Notes: generated by a model from the sequence alone, not told the origin. Shown: positions 21,938 to 33,235, counted from the first letter of the stretch. The stretch: DNA of 64,000 nucleotides from Reticulitermes speratus (GCA_021186555.1 JAJKFL010000005.1:5278321-5342320), one strand, 5' to 3'. Program-made: numbers and translations.

Positions 21938-22540
21938 TAATCAACTCATTCACTGAATAAAATACATTCATGAGCTATTATAAAACCCCTACATGTTTCG
22001 GCACCGATGTGCCATCTTCAGGGGCCGTTCAGTACAAAGTAATGTAGATCCAACACACCAATCTGGTTATTATGTCGTCTTTACAGAAATGGTTAAAATA
22101 TTAAACATGCAAATTCTAAAATACAAGAAATTATTAACCATAAATTTACAATGTTGTAATATTAACAGCATTAGAAGTATTAACAATAAGCCGTTCCAAG
22201 TATTGCAGCTGTTTACAACTGTACTATCATGCACACAAACATCTGTGTCGATCGTATATAGAGATCTCGTCCTGTGGAACGTCTGCAGTGTATCGTGTCC
22301 AGCGGTGAGGTACACGTTGTACATTTATGGTCATTAATTTGATGTATTTTAGAATTGCAATGTTCAGTATGTTAATAACTTCTATAAAGGCGACATAATA
22401 ACTAGATTGGTGTGTTGGATCTACATTACTTTGTACTGAACGGCCCCGTGAGATGGCACCTCGGTGCCGAAACATGTAGGGTTTTATAATAGTTCATGAT
22501 TGTATTTTATTCAGTGAATAAGTTGGATGATGTAATGATT
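21938..22540. mobile_element. HHR-IR element with about 200-bp arms
   Basis: Arms at about 21938-22150 and 22320-22525 share 'cactgaataaaatac', 'attataaaaccc', the hammerhead block, 'cagtacaaagtaatgtagat' and 'ccaacacaccaat' in opposite orientation. The loop (22200-22320), with 'cacaaacatctgtgtcgatc' and 'gagatctcgtcctg', is shared with 46640-46760. The left motif (21986-22024) is intact. The right one starts CCGTGAGA instead of CTGANGA. Confidence 0.75.
21986..22024 (-). ncRNA. Hammerhead-ribozyme-like motif
   Basis: CCC/GGG stem I, CTGAAGA, extra T, stem II GGCAC/GTGCC, GAAA, ACATGT, A at the cleavage position. Confidence 0.6.
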
Positions 22541-23235
22541 GTAACAAGATACAGGGTGTGAATAACAAAAAATTTCCTAAAATGCTGTTGCGTACCTCAG
22601 AAACACGCTGTGTATGCAGTTCATTGCGACACTGAGATAACTGTGAATGGTACGTAACTTTACCATTAAGCAGATGAACAACAGTGCTTGTCCGCCTGCT
22701 GTAACCGAATGGCTCAACCTGGATTTCGTTTTTTTCTCTACATGTAGCCTAATTTTATATTTATAATATTTATATATTTATAATATTTATAATTATATTT
22801 AATTGAAAATACAAAATATTTTGCATATTCACAAAAAAAGGAAGTGATACCTGCCACATTACTTGCATAAACATTATAGAAATCTATCGCTAGTCGCGAG
22901 GGATACGTACCGGAAACAACCGCGCTTAATGAAACCAAGACCGTAAGGGAAGTTAGGGTTAGGTGAACCGCGTTAGCAGTTATAAAAGCCTAAATAAATG
23001 CAAACAGGTCTAAACCACAGCTAAATCATCTGTTTTTATCCCATGATGCGCACATTATACACTAAACAGTGGCAAGAAAATATAACAAACTTTACGCATT
23101 ACAGCAACAGTAGTCTGGAAGCTGCAAAATTGGTTCCGGACGCCAATACAAATCTCCCCCTTCCACCAAACATATATATTTTGGACCGGAAGCTACGAAT
23201 TTTTCTCTGTACCAAATTAAAACTAACCAGTTCCA
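22541..23235. other. No recognised feature
   Basis: AT-rich with a TATAATATTTATA cluster at 22755-22800. 'acagggtgtgaata' at 22552 resembles a mariner-type terminus, but no partner end was found. Confidence 0.4.
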
Positions 23236-23239
23236 TGCA

Positions 23240-23575
23240 GAAGAATCATTTCTGAGAAGGCTAATAGTTCTTCAGCTGGCAGAGAAATTTTCCCGCATTT
23301 TATGGAACCCGAAGGTTCATTACCGTGTTCACAACAGCCCGGCACTTGACTATATCCTGAGCCAAATCAATATAGTCCACACCCCCATCCTACGTCTTAA
23401 AGATCCGTTTTAATATTACCCTCCCATCTATAACTACAACTTCCAAATAGTCTCTTACCCTCTAGTTTCCCCACCAAAACCCTATACGCACCTCTCTTCT
23501 CCTTCATACGTGCTACACGCCCGGCTCATCTCATTTTTCTTGATTTGATAACCCGAATAATAGAAAAAATAACCA
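23240..23575 (-). mobile_element. LINE-alpha C-terminal and 3' UTR fragment
   Basis: From right to left, this holds the end of the reverse-transcriptase ORF (minus-strand words encoding the IKxRRMRWAGHVARM and RPxxRWEDNIKMDL type region) and the 3' UTR ('ttcattaccgtgttcacaac'). Frames are broken by several stops. Confidence 0.6.
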
Positions 23576-23579
23576 ATAC

Positions 23580-24460
23580 ATAAACATGGACACAAGTGAG
23601 AACATGGGCTTGGCATGGGATGCTATGCAAATGCTGGCTTGTCTTTACACCGCGTCACTGACAGCGCTTTGTGCTGACGCAGTAATACTATCACAGACTG
23701 TGAGGAACAGTGGGGGCAGCTGTCGGAACTGAAACCGGTTACTCTTCATACTACGGCACTAAACAGACTGTCTGTAAACCACCAAGCACCCGTATACATT
23801 TCTGGAATAAATTATCGCGTTACCGAAAGATTGATGTTGAATCAGATGTTCCACCCTTAATAGCAAAGCAAGATCTGCATAAACTGTTTAACAGCTGTCA
23901 TACTAATTGGACTGTGTCGGGGAAAATACGACCGTGCATCGAGTGTTGTGCGAAAGCACAGCCACCCGGCCTTAACGCACGGTTCCTAATCACGTACCTT
24001 TAAACACTAGTTTACACAGTGCACACTGCTGCCGCTTATGGCGCTGCATGCTACTATACATTACATCACGTACACTTTTATGCGTTTATGCAATAAGTGA
24101 ATAGGCAAATGCAGAACCTGAATTGGGTGGGGGGGCAGAGACAGTTTCCTGGCCCCACAAAAAGGGGCATATCGACCAGTCTGAAAATATTCCTGAATTA
24201 AAAGATCTACATAAGTGCTGTCAGTTGTGTTTGTTCGGTTCTGGAAAATAGAGGACGGGGTGTAGATATTTGCAGTTGTTTCGGGTGTAAAAATGTCTCT
24301 TTGGTAGGAACAGGGATAGAGGCATTGCCGCTATACAATGTTATATAAGTTGAACTACAACTGTATTGTGTGTAAATGGGTCACAGCTTGGGGCAGAATG
24401 TATTTGTTCCTAAATGGCGAATTTCTAAGCCAGGTTACGTAACGTGTAATTTAATTTAAT
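23580..24460. other. No recognised feature
   Basis: About 900 bp. The 97-codon frame at 23710-24003 has no family I recognise, no conserved motif and no gene-like neighbour, so it is left uncalled. A G8 run lies at 24127. Confidence 0.4.
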
Positions 24461-24465
24461 ATTGT

Positions 24466-24735
24466 ATTCACCGTGCATCTTGTAAAAATTAAAATTAAAA
24501 CCAACTTGATGCACAATCACTATTAAAAAAAAACTTTAATAGTAGATTAATTAACCCGACATGTTTCGGTCAGGTACCTGACCATCTTCAGGGGTATACT
24601 ACATTAAATTGCGTAGTCCATATGTAAAACACACATAAGATATGAGCCTATAAGGTCTCGTCGTATATAAAGTTTTTCACAAGTCACTAAAAATCACTAA
24701 AAACTTGTTTAAAAATAGTCAACACTTGTAATCCC
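24466..24735 (-). mobile_element. HHR element, sister of 1273-1548
   Basis: Collinear with 1273-1548: 'ccaacttgatgcac', motif, 'actacattaaattgcgtag', 'gtctcgtcgtatataaag', 'cactaaaaatcactaaaa'. It keeps the tail complement 'caccgtgcatc' at 24467, absent from the sister. TSD not found. Confidence 0.75.
24554..24594 (-). ncRNA. Hammerhead-ribozyme-like motif
   Basis: CCC/GGG stem I, CTGAAGA, stem II GGTCAGG/CCTGACC, GAAA, ACATGT, C at the cleavage position. The middle pair of stem II differs from 1348 by a compensatory change. Confidence 0.65.
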
Positions 24736-24739
24736 ACAA

Positions 24740-25320
24740 TAGTTCCACCTTTTATAAAACTTACAGCACTGTTGTTGTATAATACTTTAGCATATTCACT
24801 TATGCGTCCTGTTTTTCATATCGAAGTATGTCTCGTAGAGACGACGTGTAGTGTACCTTTTATTGTGGATCTACTATGATCTGAAGTCTGGGCTATTATG
24901 TCAGCGCGTTATTATTGGCATATTGTCGTTTTCTTATGCATGGTTTTGCATTATTGTTCTGCGTGTTTCCTGTTATGTGGACTGTGTTTTATGCGTGTTT
25001 TGCATAGGTAGTGTTTTTTCTCGGCACTTTTCACTACTATTACGAGGTGGGACATCCCAGTAAAAAAACCAGGATGGAAGGAAATTCTGTAACAACGCGT
25101 CATGGCAATTGGTTAAAGGAACAATTGTATTTAGATTACTGTGTAACAGACTAAGTAATTGTACAGAGAAATAAAGAAAGAACTTAAAAAAAAAATGCGT
25201 GTTTTGAGGTGTATCGGTTGCTTGCCTTCGGTCCAAAAATTAATAATTAATAAAGTGTAACTTAATATTCATATAGCATATACATATAATATTATCATAT
25301 ATTATTTTCTTTATGCTGTT
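24740..25320. other. No recognised feature
   Basis: T-rich on the plus strand from 24840 to 25030. The short frame there is hydrophobic and cysteine-rich by composition only. Confidence 0.4.
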
Positions 25321-25520
25321 CCGTTAGGACAGAGGTTTTGTATAATATTCTCACAGCGTGCGGTATACCCACAAAACTGGGAAGCTTAATAAAGATGTGT
25401 TTAAATAAAGCTTATCTTAAAGTCCGGAAAGTAAAACATTTGTCATATACATTTCCCACTCAGAATAACAAGCAAGAAGGAGATACTTCACCACCATTGC
25501 TTTTGAAATTTGTTTTAGGA

Positions 25521-25712
25521 CATGGGTCTCCAACCCGCGGCCCACCAGGTTGTACTTTGCGACCCGCAACCACATTTGTATATATTACAAAAATTTCACA
25601 ATAATTTAGGCAGTTATGTATACCACTTATTGTGATTTTTTCACGTGCGGCCCGCAAACCAGCCCACAATAATGGGTGTGGCCCTTTGTCATAAAAAGGT
25701 TGGAGACCCCTG
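25521..25712. mobile_element. hAT-type MITE inside the LINE pseudogene
   Basis: Ends 'catgggtctccaacc' and 'ggttggagacccctg' are inverted, and the 8-bp flanks TTTTAGGA/TTTTAGAA (25513-25520 and 25713-25720) differ at one base. 192 bp, non-coding, with 'gcggcccgcaaaccagccc'. Removing it rejoins the RT reading order. Confidence 0.85.
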
Positions 25713-26467
25713 TTTTAGAATATGCCATTCGGATGTTTCAAGTAAACCAGGAGGGGTTGAAATTAAATGGTACATATCAGCTTCTGCATTATGTTCATGA
25801 AGTTAATTTATTATGTGAAAGCACACACAGTATAAGGAAAAGCACAGAAGCTCTATTAGTCGCTACTAAGGAGACTGGTCTAGGAGTAACTGCTCAGAAA
25901 ACTAAGTACATTTTCACGTCTTCTGAACAGAATTGAGGGGGAAAAAAATACACACAAGGGCAAGAAATAAATGCTCTTAACATGTGACAAAGTTTAAGTA
26001 TTGGGGAATGAAGTAATATATCGAAACTGCACAAAGGAATAGAGAGCAGATTAAATTCAGGGAATGCCTGCTACCATTCTACCCAGAATCTTTTGTCTCC
26101 CTGTTAGATATAAAACAAAAATTAAAATATACAGAAATATAATTTTATTTCTTGTTTTACGCATAGGTGTGGAATTTGGTCTGTCACATTAAGGGAAGTA
26201 TATCGACTAAGGGTGGTTGAAAATAGGGTGCTGAGAACGATATTTGGGTCTAAGAGGAAAGAGGTCACAGCAGACTGGATGAAACTGCTTCACGACCTGT
26301 ACTGCTCACCAAATATTATCCAGGTGATCAAATCAAGAAGAGTGAAATGGGCCGAGCATGTGGCAAGTACGGGAAATAAAAGAAATGAGAAATGACTAGA
26401 GTTTTGCCGGGTAATCCCGATGGAAACGGGCTACTTGGAGGACCTAGGCACAGATGACGGGTAAAAT

Positions 26468-26608
26468 TAAAGGTAAAGTTCACCCTAGAACAGGCCATGA
26501 AGGTACAGAGGGAAAGTAGAGGTATGGCTCTACTCTTTCTTTAACCTCGGCGCTAGATGGGGGGGGGGGGATGGTCAACGCCACGCCCCGGCCGCTTTAC
26601 CCCCGGGA
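26468..26608 (-). mobile_element. SINE-B 3' fragment inside the LINE pseudogene
   Basis: Holds 'ggtaaagttcaccctagaac', 'ttaacctcggcgctagatgg' and 'ggccgctttaccc' and stops there. The tRNA head is missing. A G9 run lies at 26562. Confidence 0.75.
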
Positions 26609-26829
26609 ATGATAGCATTAAAATGGATGTTAAAGAAAGGAATGGGAGGGCGTGGACTTCATTCGTCTGGCTCTGAATAGGGACAAGTAGGAGCTCTTGT
26701 GAAAACGGAAACAACGCCGGTCTATTTCTTGACTAAATGTGTGTCTATTAGCTTGTCAAGAAGGACTCTGCTCCTAAGAGAAACTGTCTTGTAACCGAAA
26801 TCCACCTTGTGTAGTTGCGGTGTAATCTA

Positions 26830-28110
26830 CAATACTGTTAGTAAGAGTCTATAACACTGTCAGCAACAATCCCCCAATAATGCCACAAACAATCCACAAC
26901 ATTATCACTAAAGATCTATAGTTCTGTCACTGACAATTTATCATATGTCAGTAACAATCTAGAATACTGTCATTTATCCAATAACACATTCAGTAACAAT
27001 CTACAATACTGTCAGTAACAATCTAGAATACTGTCATTTATCCAATAACACATTCAGTAACAATCTACAATACTGTCAGTAACAATCTAGAATACTGTCA
27101 TTTATCCAATAACACATTCAGTAACAATCTACAATACTGTCAGTAACAATCTAGAATACTGTCATTTATCCAATAACATATTCAGTAACAATCTACAATA
27201 CTGTCAGTAACAATCTAGAATACTGTCATTTATCCAATAACACATTCAGTAACAATCTACAATACTGTCAGTAACAATCTAGTACACTGTCATTAATCCA
27301 ATAACACTTTCAGTAACAATCTACAATACTGTCAGTAGCAATCTAGAATACTGTCATTTATCCAACAACACATTCAGTTACAATCTACAATACTGTCAGT
27401 AACAATCTAGAATCTTTTTTCACTAACAATTTACAATACCGTCACTAATAATCTATAACACTGTCAGTAACAATTTATAATATTGCCAGCAACAGCCTAC
27501 AATACTGTCAGTAACCATAATATTGTCACTAACAATCTATATTACTGTCAGTAACAATGTACAATACTGTCAGTAACAATCTCTAATATTATCACCAACA
27601 ATCTATAATATTGTTAGCAACAATCTGTAACTTTGCCAGTAACAATCTACAATAATGTCAGTAACAATCTATAATACAGTCAGTAACAATTCATAATACT
27701 GTCAGCGACAATTTATAATATCGTCAGGAAACTACAACAAGCCGATCCCAGTGGCCGCACGGTCTAAGGCGTGGGTCTGCGGCCGCTGGGATTGTGGGTT
27801 CGAATACCGCCGAGGGCATGGAGGTCTGTCTCTTGTGAGTGTTGTGTGTTGCTAGGTGGAGGTTTCTGCGTTGGGCTGATCACTCGTCCAGAGGGGTCCT
27901 ACCGAGTGTGGTGTGTCTAATGTGTGTGATCATGAAGTCTCGATAAAGAGGAGGCCTAGGCCCCTTAGGGGCTGTGCAGCCAGGAAATAAAATCGAAAAT
28001 ATTGTCGAAAATAACCTAGTCAGTAAAAATCTATAACAATGTCAATGACAATATCTTACATTGTCAGGAACGGTCTGTAGTATTGTCAGTAACAATTCTT
28101 TCGTACCCTA
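26830..28110. repeat. 64-bp minisatellite of diverged 21-bp subunits
   Basis: The core 26949-27418 repeats every 64 bp (anchor 'gtaacaatctagaatactgt' at 26951, 27015, 27079, and so on), about seven copies. Each unit contains 'cagtaacaatctacaatact'-type subunits. Flanks on both sides are older and more diverged copies. SINE-A (27741-27992) lies inside the old right flank. Confidence 0.9.
27741..27992 (+). mobile_element. SINE-A inside the minisatellite
   Basis: Full family order, with B box GGGTTCGAATACCGC and an 8-9 bp deletion before it. The tail is 'ccaggaaataaaa'. Minisatellite-like 'cagtaa..tctataac' words continue after it. Confidence 0.9.
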
Positions 28111-28218
28111 ATCCATGTTTCCCAATCATTAGATCTATGATCTATGAATCATTAGATTCTATGGAAAATTAATTAAAAATAAAAGAACTGATATCCCCAA
28201 AAACACAAATACTTCATG

Positions 28219-28502
28219 AGTTTAAGTCAAAACCAACAAATGCACAAGATAATTAACAACTATAAAAGGTGTTACAATTTTATGCATTTTGAAATTGTGA
28301 GCTCCGTAAATAATTCTACTGTAAAATCACCTATCCTGTATTTGGATGCAGTACGTGCTTGTAATTCTTTGATAGATACCCACCGAAGATTACAATTTAT
28401 TTGCCGAAACATATGTAAGGGTTGTAAATACATTTTATACTTGTTTATAGGTTTTGACTTAAACTGACGATTAAAATGCACGGCACATACGACATAAAAT
28501 TT
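28219..28502 (+). mobile_element. HHR-IR element with 14-bp TSD
   Basis: ACAAATACTTCATG is exact at 28205-28218 and 28503-28516. Short inverted ends 'tttaagtcaaaacc' and 'ggttttgacttaaa', CCAACAAATGCAC and the tail ATGCACGGC are present. The motif (about 28381-28430) keeps GAAACATATGTA but the core has decayed to CCGAAGA. Confidence 0.75.
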
Positions 28503-28639
28503 ACAAATACTTCATGTTTCTGCGCATTTTATGGTTGTTTCATAGCCTTATACAGGACGCTATAGAGCAAGGAACAGATTCCTTCTTGAGCAGCACCTGC
28601 TTGCAGCTCAAAAGCACGTCATCAGATACAACAAACCAG

Positions 28640-28880
28640 TTAACATACATATATCTTATGCACACAAATGTACACTGTTTTATATTATTTAACACAATTT
28701 TTATTAAATGTTGCCCAACATGTTTCTAGCCTATATAAAGGCTCATCTTCAGGGGCTCTTTCGTTGATATTACACCAACTATATTATTGGTATATAAAAT
28801 TCTTAAAATGCCGTTAGATGTACCTGGTTATTGATATCTGAAAACAATATTAAAACGTCCCTAAGTTAAAATATTTAAGC
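28640..28880 (-). mobile_element. HHR element, boundaries uncertain
   Basis: An intact hammerhead-like motif at 28713-28756 is surrounded by AT-rich sequence with 'tatgcacacaaatg' near 28658. No inverted partner or TSD found. Confidence 0.5.
28713..28756 (-). ncRNA. Hammerhead-ribozyme-like motif
   Basis: Four-pair stem I GCCC/GGGC, core CTGAAGA, stem II AGCC/GGCT with a U-A closing pair and bulge, GAAA, ACATGT, T at the cleavage position. Confidence 0.6.
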
Positions 28881-29440
28881 TAAAATTACAATTAAAATTC
28901 TGTTTGGTAGAACGGTTGTTGATCGTACATACCTGTAACAGTCATTCTGCTTTCACTATAGATTTGTTGGAGGCCTACTGACTGTACAAAGATCAGGGTG
29001 GGAGTTTATATAGGTCAAAGTCACGTGAAGTGACGACTCTGAAGGTTGTAAACAAATTTGAATAGAGGGTTAAATTCTCCTGGTATCTGTTCTGTTATTA
29101 GTTTTTTTATTGTGTGCAAATAATTGGATGTAGAATTGTTCTAGTGAGTTCATATGTGGTCTTTTGTTAGCTTGTTTTAGTAGGGTCATATCATTATTAA
29201 TACTTCCATATTCATGTACGTTATTGAGAATGTGTGTTGCGTAAGCTGATTGTGGATCGTTGTTCACTACTTACTGTCTTAACGGAAACCCACATAAAAC
29301 TTTTATGACTATAGCCGTGTACAAACTCCAATCCCCAGAATTTATTTCCTTATTACTAGATCAATCCTACTGTTAAACTTCTCTCTCATCCTTTATCTTT
29401 CGTGAGGCAAATCTCCACGATTTATCCCGACCGAAAGAAG
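28881..29440. other. No recognised feature
   Basis: About 560 bp, no family recognised. Confidence 0.4.
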
Positions 29441-29532
29441 AAAATATTATTATGGAATCATAAAATGACATAAGGTATTCGTAACAGCATTCCACTAAAC
29501 AATATCCTGAGCCAGATAAATCGAATCAACAT
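29441..29532 (-). mobile_element. LINE-alpha 3' UTR fragment, diverged
   Basis: 'tatggaatcataaaatgaca' and 'aatatcctgagccagataaa' align in order with 23293-23365. It abuts LINE-beta in opposite orientation. Confidence 0.4.
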
Positions 29533-29538
29533 CCTCGT

Positions 29539-30209
29539 ATGCTATTTCGTTATAATCTAAAGGCAACCATCCCCAATGAAAATTATGATAGATCAAAAAC
29601 AATTGAGAATGTGGAATATTTCAACTATTTGGGTAGCATGATAACAAGTGATGCAAGGTGTACACGTGAAATTAAATACAGAATTGCCATGGCAAAAGCA
29701 GCATTCAACAAGAAGAAAAATCTTTTCACCAGCAAACTGGCCTTAAATTTAAGGAAGAAACTAGTAAAGTGCTACATTTGGAGCATAGCTTTGTGTGGTG
29801 CTGAAACGTGGACACTTCGGAAAGTAGATCAGAAGTATCTGGAAAGTTTTGAAATGTGGTGCTGGAGAAGAATGGAGAAGATCAGTTGGACCGATCGTGT
29901 GAAAAATGAAGAAGTATTACATAGAGTGAAGGAGGAGAGGAATATCGTACATACAATAAAAAGAAGAAAGGCTAACTGGATTGGTCACATCTTGCGTAGG
30001 AACTGCCTTCTGAAACACGTGATTGAAGGAAAGTTAGAAGGAAAGATAGAAATGACGGAATACGAGGAAGAAGACGTAAGCAGCTACTGGATGACCTTAA
30101 GGAAAAGAGAAGATACTGTAAATTGAAAGAGGAAGCACTAGATCGCACCCTGTGGAGAACTCGCTTTGGAAGAGGCTACGGACGTGTCGTAAGACAGACT
30201 ACAGAATAA
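29539..30209 (+). pseudogene. LINE-beta reverse transcriptase C-terminus, frameshifted
   Basis: This is the C-terminal third of a non-LTR retrotransposon polyprotein, past the RT catalytic core. The frame of 29539-30126 contains ENVEYFNYLGSMITSDARCT, KKLVKCYIWSIALCGAETWT, ESFEMWCWRRMEKISWTDRV and NEEVLHRVKEERN..NWIGHILRRNCLLKHVIEG. These are recurrent features of RT-linked C-terminal domains in insect LINEs. A one-base loss at about 30050-30063 shifts the frame. The true ending (RGRRRKQLLDDLKEK..WRTRFGRGYG..RQTTE) runs to the stop at 30207-30209, as in the unbroken copy at 56066. The 5' end is truncated. Confidence 0.85.
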
Positions 30210-30214
30210 ACAGA

Positions 30215-30690
30215 ATGAATGACATTTTAATATTATCTTCTCCTCTACCGAAGTATATATGACTATCCTATATGTACTAGTGACCTGTAATAAATCATAA
30301 AGCCCTTCATCATAAATAAATGGATATATAAATCATTCTTCAACTTCAACGCGTGTCAGCTGAGAAAAAGATGAAGACAAATGTTTTTAAGCAAGTCGAG
30401 GGGGGCCCATAATGCCTATTGGCGGCATCGTCACATAGTACACACGTGCACTTCGCTGGGCAATATATCAACATGTGAGTGAGTGGACAAGTAATTGTAT
30501 AGTGAACAAATAATACGAGATTCCTTCACGTCGTCAAGTCTAATGTAGTAAGTACTGACGTGTCTGTTACTGTGTATACAGTGTTTGTTTTCTAGTTGAC
30601 AAGCTATGCGCAGACGCAATTGTCTCGGGGTTGAGACCCGCTTTCAATAATTAACCGTTAATTATGATTAATTCTGAGGTAAACCAAAAA
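30215..30690. other. No recognised feature
   Basis: About 470 bp between LINE-beta and SINE-A. The first bases may be LINE-beta 3' UTR. Confidence 0.4.
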
Positions 30691-30694
30691 AACT

Positions 30695-30955
30695 GCCGAT
30701 CCAGTGGCCGTGCGGTCTAAGGCGTGGGTCTTCGGCCGCTCGCTTATGGGATTGTGGGTTCGAATCCCACCAGGGGCATGGATGTCTGTCTGTTGTGAGT
30801 GTTGTGTGTTGTCAGGTAGAGGTCTCTGCGACGGGCTGATCACTCGTCCAGAGGAGTCCTACCGACTGTGGTGTGTCTCAAATGTGTGTGACCATGAAAC
30901 CTCGACGAAACGAGGAGGCCTCCCATATAGGGCTGTCGAGTCATAGGAAGAAAAA
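30695..30955 (+). mobile_element. SINE-A with about 13-bp TSD
   Basis: B box GGGTTCGAATCCCAC, end 'tcataggaagaaaaa'. Flanked by AAACCAAAAAAACT and AAACCAAAAAACT (ending at 30694 and 30968). Confidence 0.92.
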
Positions 30956-31026
30956 AAACCAAAAAACTGCAGAATAAACGCTTAATATCTCCTGCAATAT
31001 GCCTTAAAAAGTACGTTACTATTATA

Positions 31027-31310
31027 GGGTTACTGCGCTACAAGTGGAAGGCCGCGGGTTCGATTTCCGATGGTGTCATAGGAATTTTCCATTGACATAG
31101 TCCTTCCGCCCAAACTATGGCCCTGGGATCGACTCAGCCTCTAATAGAAATGAGTACCAGGAATATTTCCTGGGGGGTAAAGGCGACCGGTGCTTAGGAC
31201 TGACAACTTTACCACATTAATGTGCCGATTGTCTGGAAATTCTGGGAACCTCAAACTCCGGGAACCCTCAGAGCCTGTCTAGGCCTGTATAGGGATTGCT
31301 TTACATATAG
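31027..31310 (+). mobile_element. SINE-C, head truncated
   Basis: Begins inside the tRNA head at 'ttactgcgctacaag', then 'ggttcgatttccgatggtgt', 'ccctgggatcgactcagcct' and 'gcctgtataggg'. Confidence 0.85.
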
Positions 31311-31324
31311 TATTGTATGGCACA

Positions 31325-31482
31325 TAGGGATAGGGACAGGTGGCGGGCTGTTGTGAGTGCGGTAATGAACCTTCGGGTTCCATAAAACGCGGGGAATTTC
31401 TTGACTAGCTGACGACCTGTTAGCTTCTCAAGAAGGACTCTGCTCCATGGAGTTAGTTAGTTAGTTAGTTAGTTATGGCACA
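31325..31482 (+). mobile_element. LINE-alpha 3' end with (GTTA)n tail
   Basis: 'gggacaggtggcgggctgtt', 'aaccttcgggttccataaaa', 'tcttgactagctgacgacct' and 'gaaggactctgctccatgga', ending in six GTTA repeats. This is a clean example of the 3' terminus. Confidence 0.8.
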
Positions 31483-31484
31483 TA

Positions 31485-32060
31485 ACCCTTTAATGATGCT
31501 GGGGTTTCAGTTCCAACTGCTGCCCAAGACAAACATCTTATTAATTCTTAATACCCTTAAATACATTTACGACCGTACGGTGCATCGAGGCCAATAGCAT
31601 TTCAAGTATTTAAGGTCTGTACAGTGCACCGAAGCCAGTATTGAAGGGTTAAAAAAAAACATTGAAAAATTCTATAGTATAATGAAAGGTATCCATATGG
31701 CACAACATTACAATTGCAGGCAGTAAAACAATTTTGACAAGAATAAGGAGTCGATCGCGTGGTCACTACGCACAAATCCAACACGCTAACTCCCAATTTA
31801 AACTGTACTTTACTGTTGGATTATAAACTTACATCGTTTGAATAATTCACGAATAAAAAAAAATATTCATTTTTAACGGATCCTGACGACGGTGCATTGT
31901 AAAAGGTATAACTGATATTTTGGGCGTCGTCGGAAAGTCTAAGGCCAAAATATCCACAGCGCTGCTAAGACTGAATCTGTCTCCGCCTTCTAAGTGGAAA
32001 GGGAAGCTGGAAAACCTGCTGTGGTGGACCCTATAGAAGAACACTAATCTGTGTCACTAA
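31485..32060. other. No recognised feature
   Basis: The two 64-65 codon minus-strand frames are isolated and unlike any family I know. Confidence 0.4.
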
Positions 32061-32065
32061 GACAG

Positions 32066-32594
32066 TAATAGGGGTTTCGATATATCAAAATATTAAATAG
32101 GGGTTTCGATATATCAAAATATTAAATAGGGGTTTCGATATATCAAAATATTAAATAGGGGTTTCGATATATCAAATATTAAATAGGGGTTTCGATATAT
32201 CAAAATATTAAATAGGGGTTTCGATATATCAAAGTATTAAGGTTTCGATTATCAAAATATTAAATTAGGGATTTCTCGATATCAAGTATAAATAGGGTTT
32301 TCGATATATAAAAAAAATTAAATAGGGGTTTCGATATATCAAAATATTAAATAGGGGTTTCGATATATCAAAATATTAAATAGGGGTTTCGATATATCAA
32401 AATATTAAATAGGGGTTTCGATATATCAAAATATTAAATAGGGGTTTCGATATATCAAAATATTAAATAGGGGTTTCGATATATCAAAATATTAAATAGG
32501 GGTTTCGATATATCAAAATATTAAATAGGGGTTTCGATATATCAAAATATTACATAGGGTTTCAGTATTAAAATATTAAATAGGGGTTTCGATG
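32066..32594. repeat. 29-bp minisatellite, about 18 copies
   Basis: Unit 'taggggtttcgatatatcaa' plus 'aatattaaa'. Most copies are identical. Degraded ones cluster at 32225-32320 and 32550-32575. Confidence 0.95.
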
Positions 32595-32672
32595 TTTCTT
32601 TAGCCTGATACGATGCACAATGTTCAAAATATAACCACATCTAAAACAAAATTTACGGAATACAGCTGCTGA

Positions 32673-32983
32673 TGGGGCACGCGGTGGTGCAGTTGGTCGA
32701 GGCACTGCGCTACAAGCCGGAAGGTCACGGGTTCGATTCCCGATGGTGTAATTGGAATTTTGCATTGACATAAACCTTTCGGCAGCACTATGGCCCTATG
32801 GTCGACTCAAGTCTAACAGAAATGAATACCAGGAATATTTCTGGAGGGTAAAGGCGGCCGGTGCTTAGGGCAGACAACCTTACCACCTTCGTGTACAGAT
32901 TGTCTAGAAATTCTGGGTGCCTCAACCTCCTGGAAACCTAAGGGCCTGTCCAGGCTTGTCAGGGATTGCTTTACCTTTGCTTT
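32673..32983 (+). mobile_element. SINE-C, full-length, with 12-bp TSD
   Basis: Head 'gcggtggtgcagttggtcga', B box 'gggttcgattcccgatgg', full body to 'ccaggcttgtcagggattgc'. Flanks TACAGCTGCTGA (32661-32672) and TACCGCTGCTGA (32984-32995) differ at one base. Confidence 0.92.
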
Positions 32984-32995
32984 TACCGCTGCTGA

Positions 32996-33235
32996 GTGGG
33001 TCCGGTCCTGGGTTCAAATCACGGATTACAGACCGTTTATCCTTACTTAATTCTTAGTGGTATTAGTCAGTCCTTCCAGGCATGTGCACGGGATGAGCCT
33101 CGGGTCAGAAGCTATCGCTTTCTTCCACATTCTGTGCAACCACCCCACCATTCGACGCTATATAACGTGAACGACTGGTAGTGTCGTTAAACAAACAATT
33201 ACGAAGTCTTGAAGTTTTCGCGGCGTCAGAATTCA
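32996..33235. other. No recognised feature
   Basis: Nothing supported beyond the SINE-C target duplication. Confidence 0.4.

Larger units (their letters stand above)
25338..26790 (+). pseudogene. LINE-alpha reverse transcriptase pseudogene
   Basis: The ancestral protein was the reverse transcriptase of a non-LTR retrotransposon, which copies element RNA at the insertion site. The frame opens with YNILTACGIPTKLGSLIKMC (RT palm), then a decayed QGDxxSPLLF-like QEGDTSPPLLLKF. After a MITE insertion it resumes with EYAIRMFQVNQEGLKLNG, and the catalytic YADD motif is replaced by YVHEV. It continues through KETGLGVTAQKTKY. After a gap of about 280 bp with stops, the C-terminal part VENRVLRTIFGSKRKEV..IKSRRVKWAEHVA is present (26213-26395). 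SINE-B (26468-26608) splits the last coding part from the 3' UTR, which ends near 26790. No endonuclease domain remains. Clade not assigned. Confidence 0.85.

Noticed and set aside
22552..22740. 'acagggtgtgaata' as a mariner-type terminus
   Set aside because: No inverted partner end or TA pair found nearby. The same applies to 54628.
23710..24003. 97-codon frame with several cysteines
   Set aside because: Cysteine spacing does not fit a zinc finger I know, and there is no paralog in the window.
24851..25063. Hydrophobic cysteine-rich frame as a membrane peptide
   Set aside because: T-rich DNA gives L/F/C/V codons by composition. No conserved feature.
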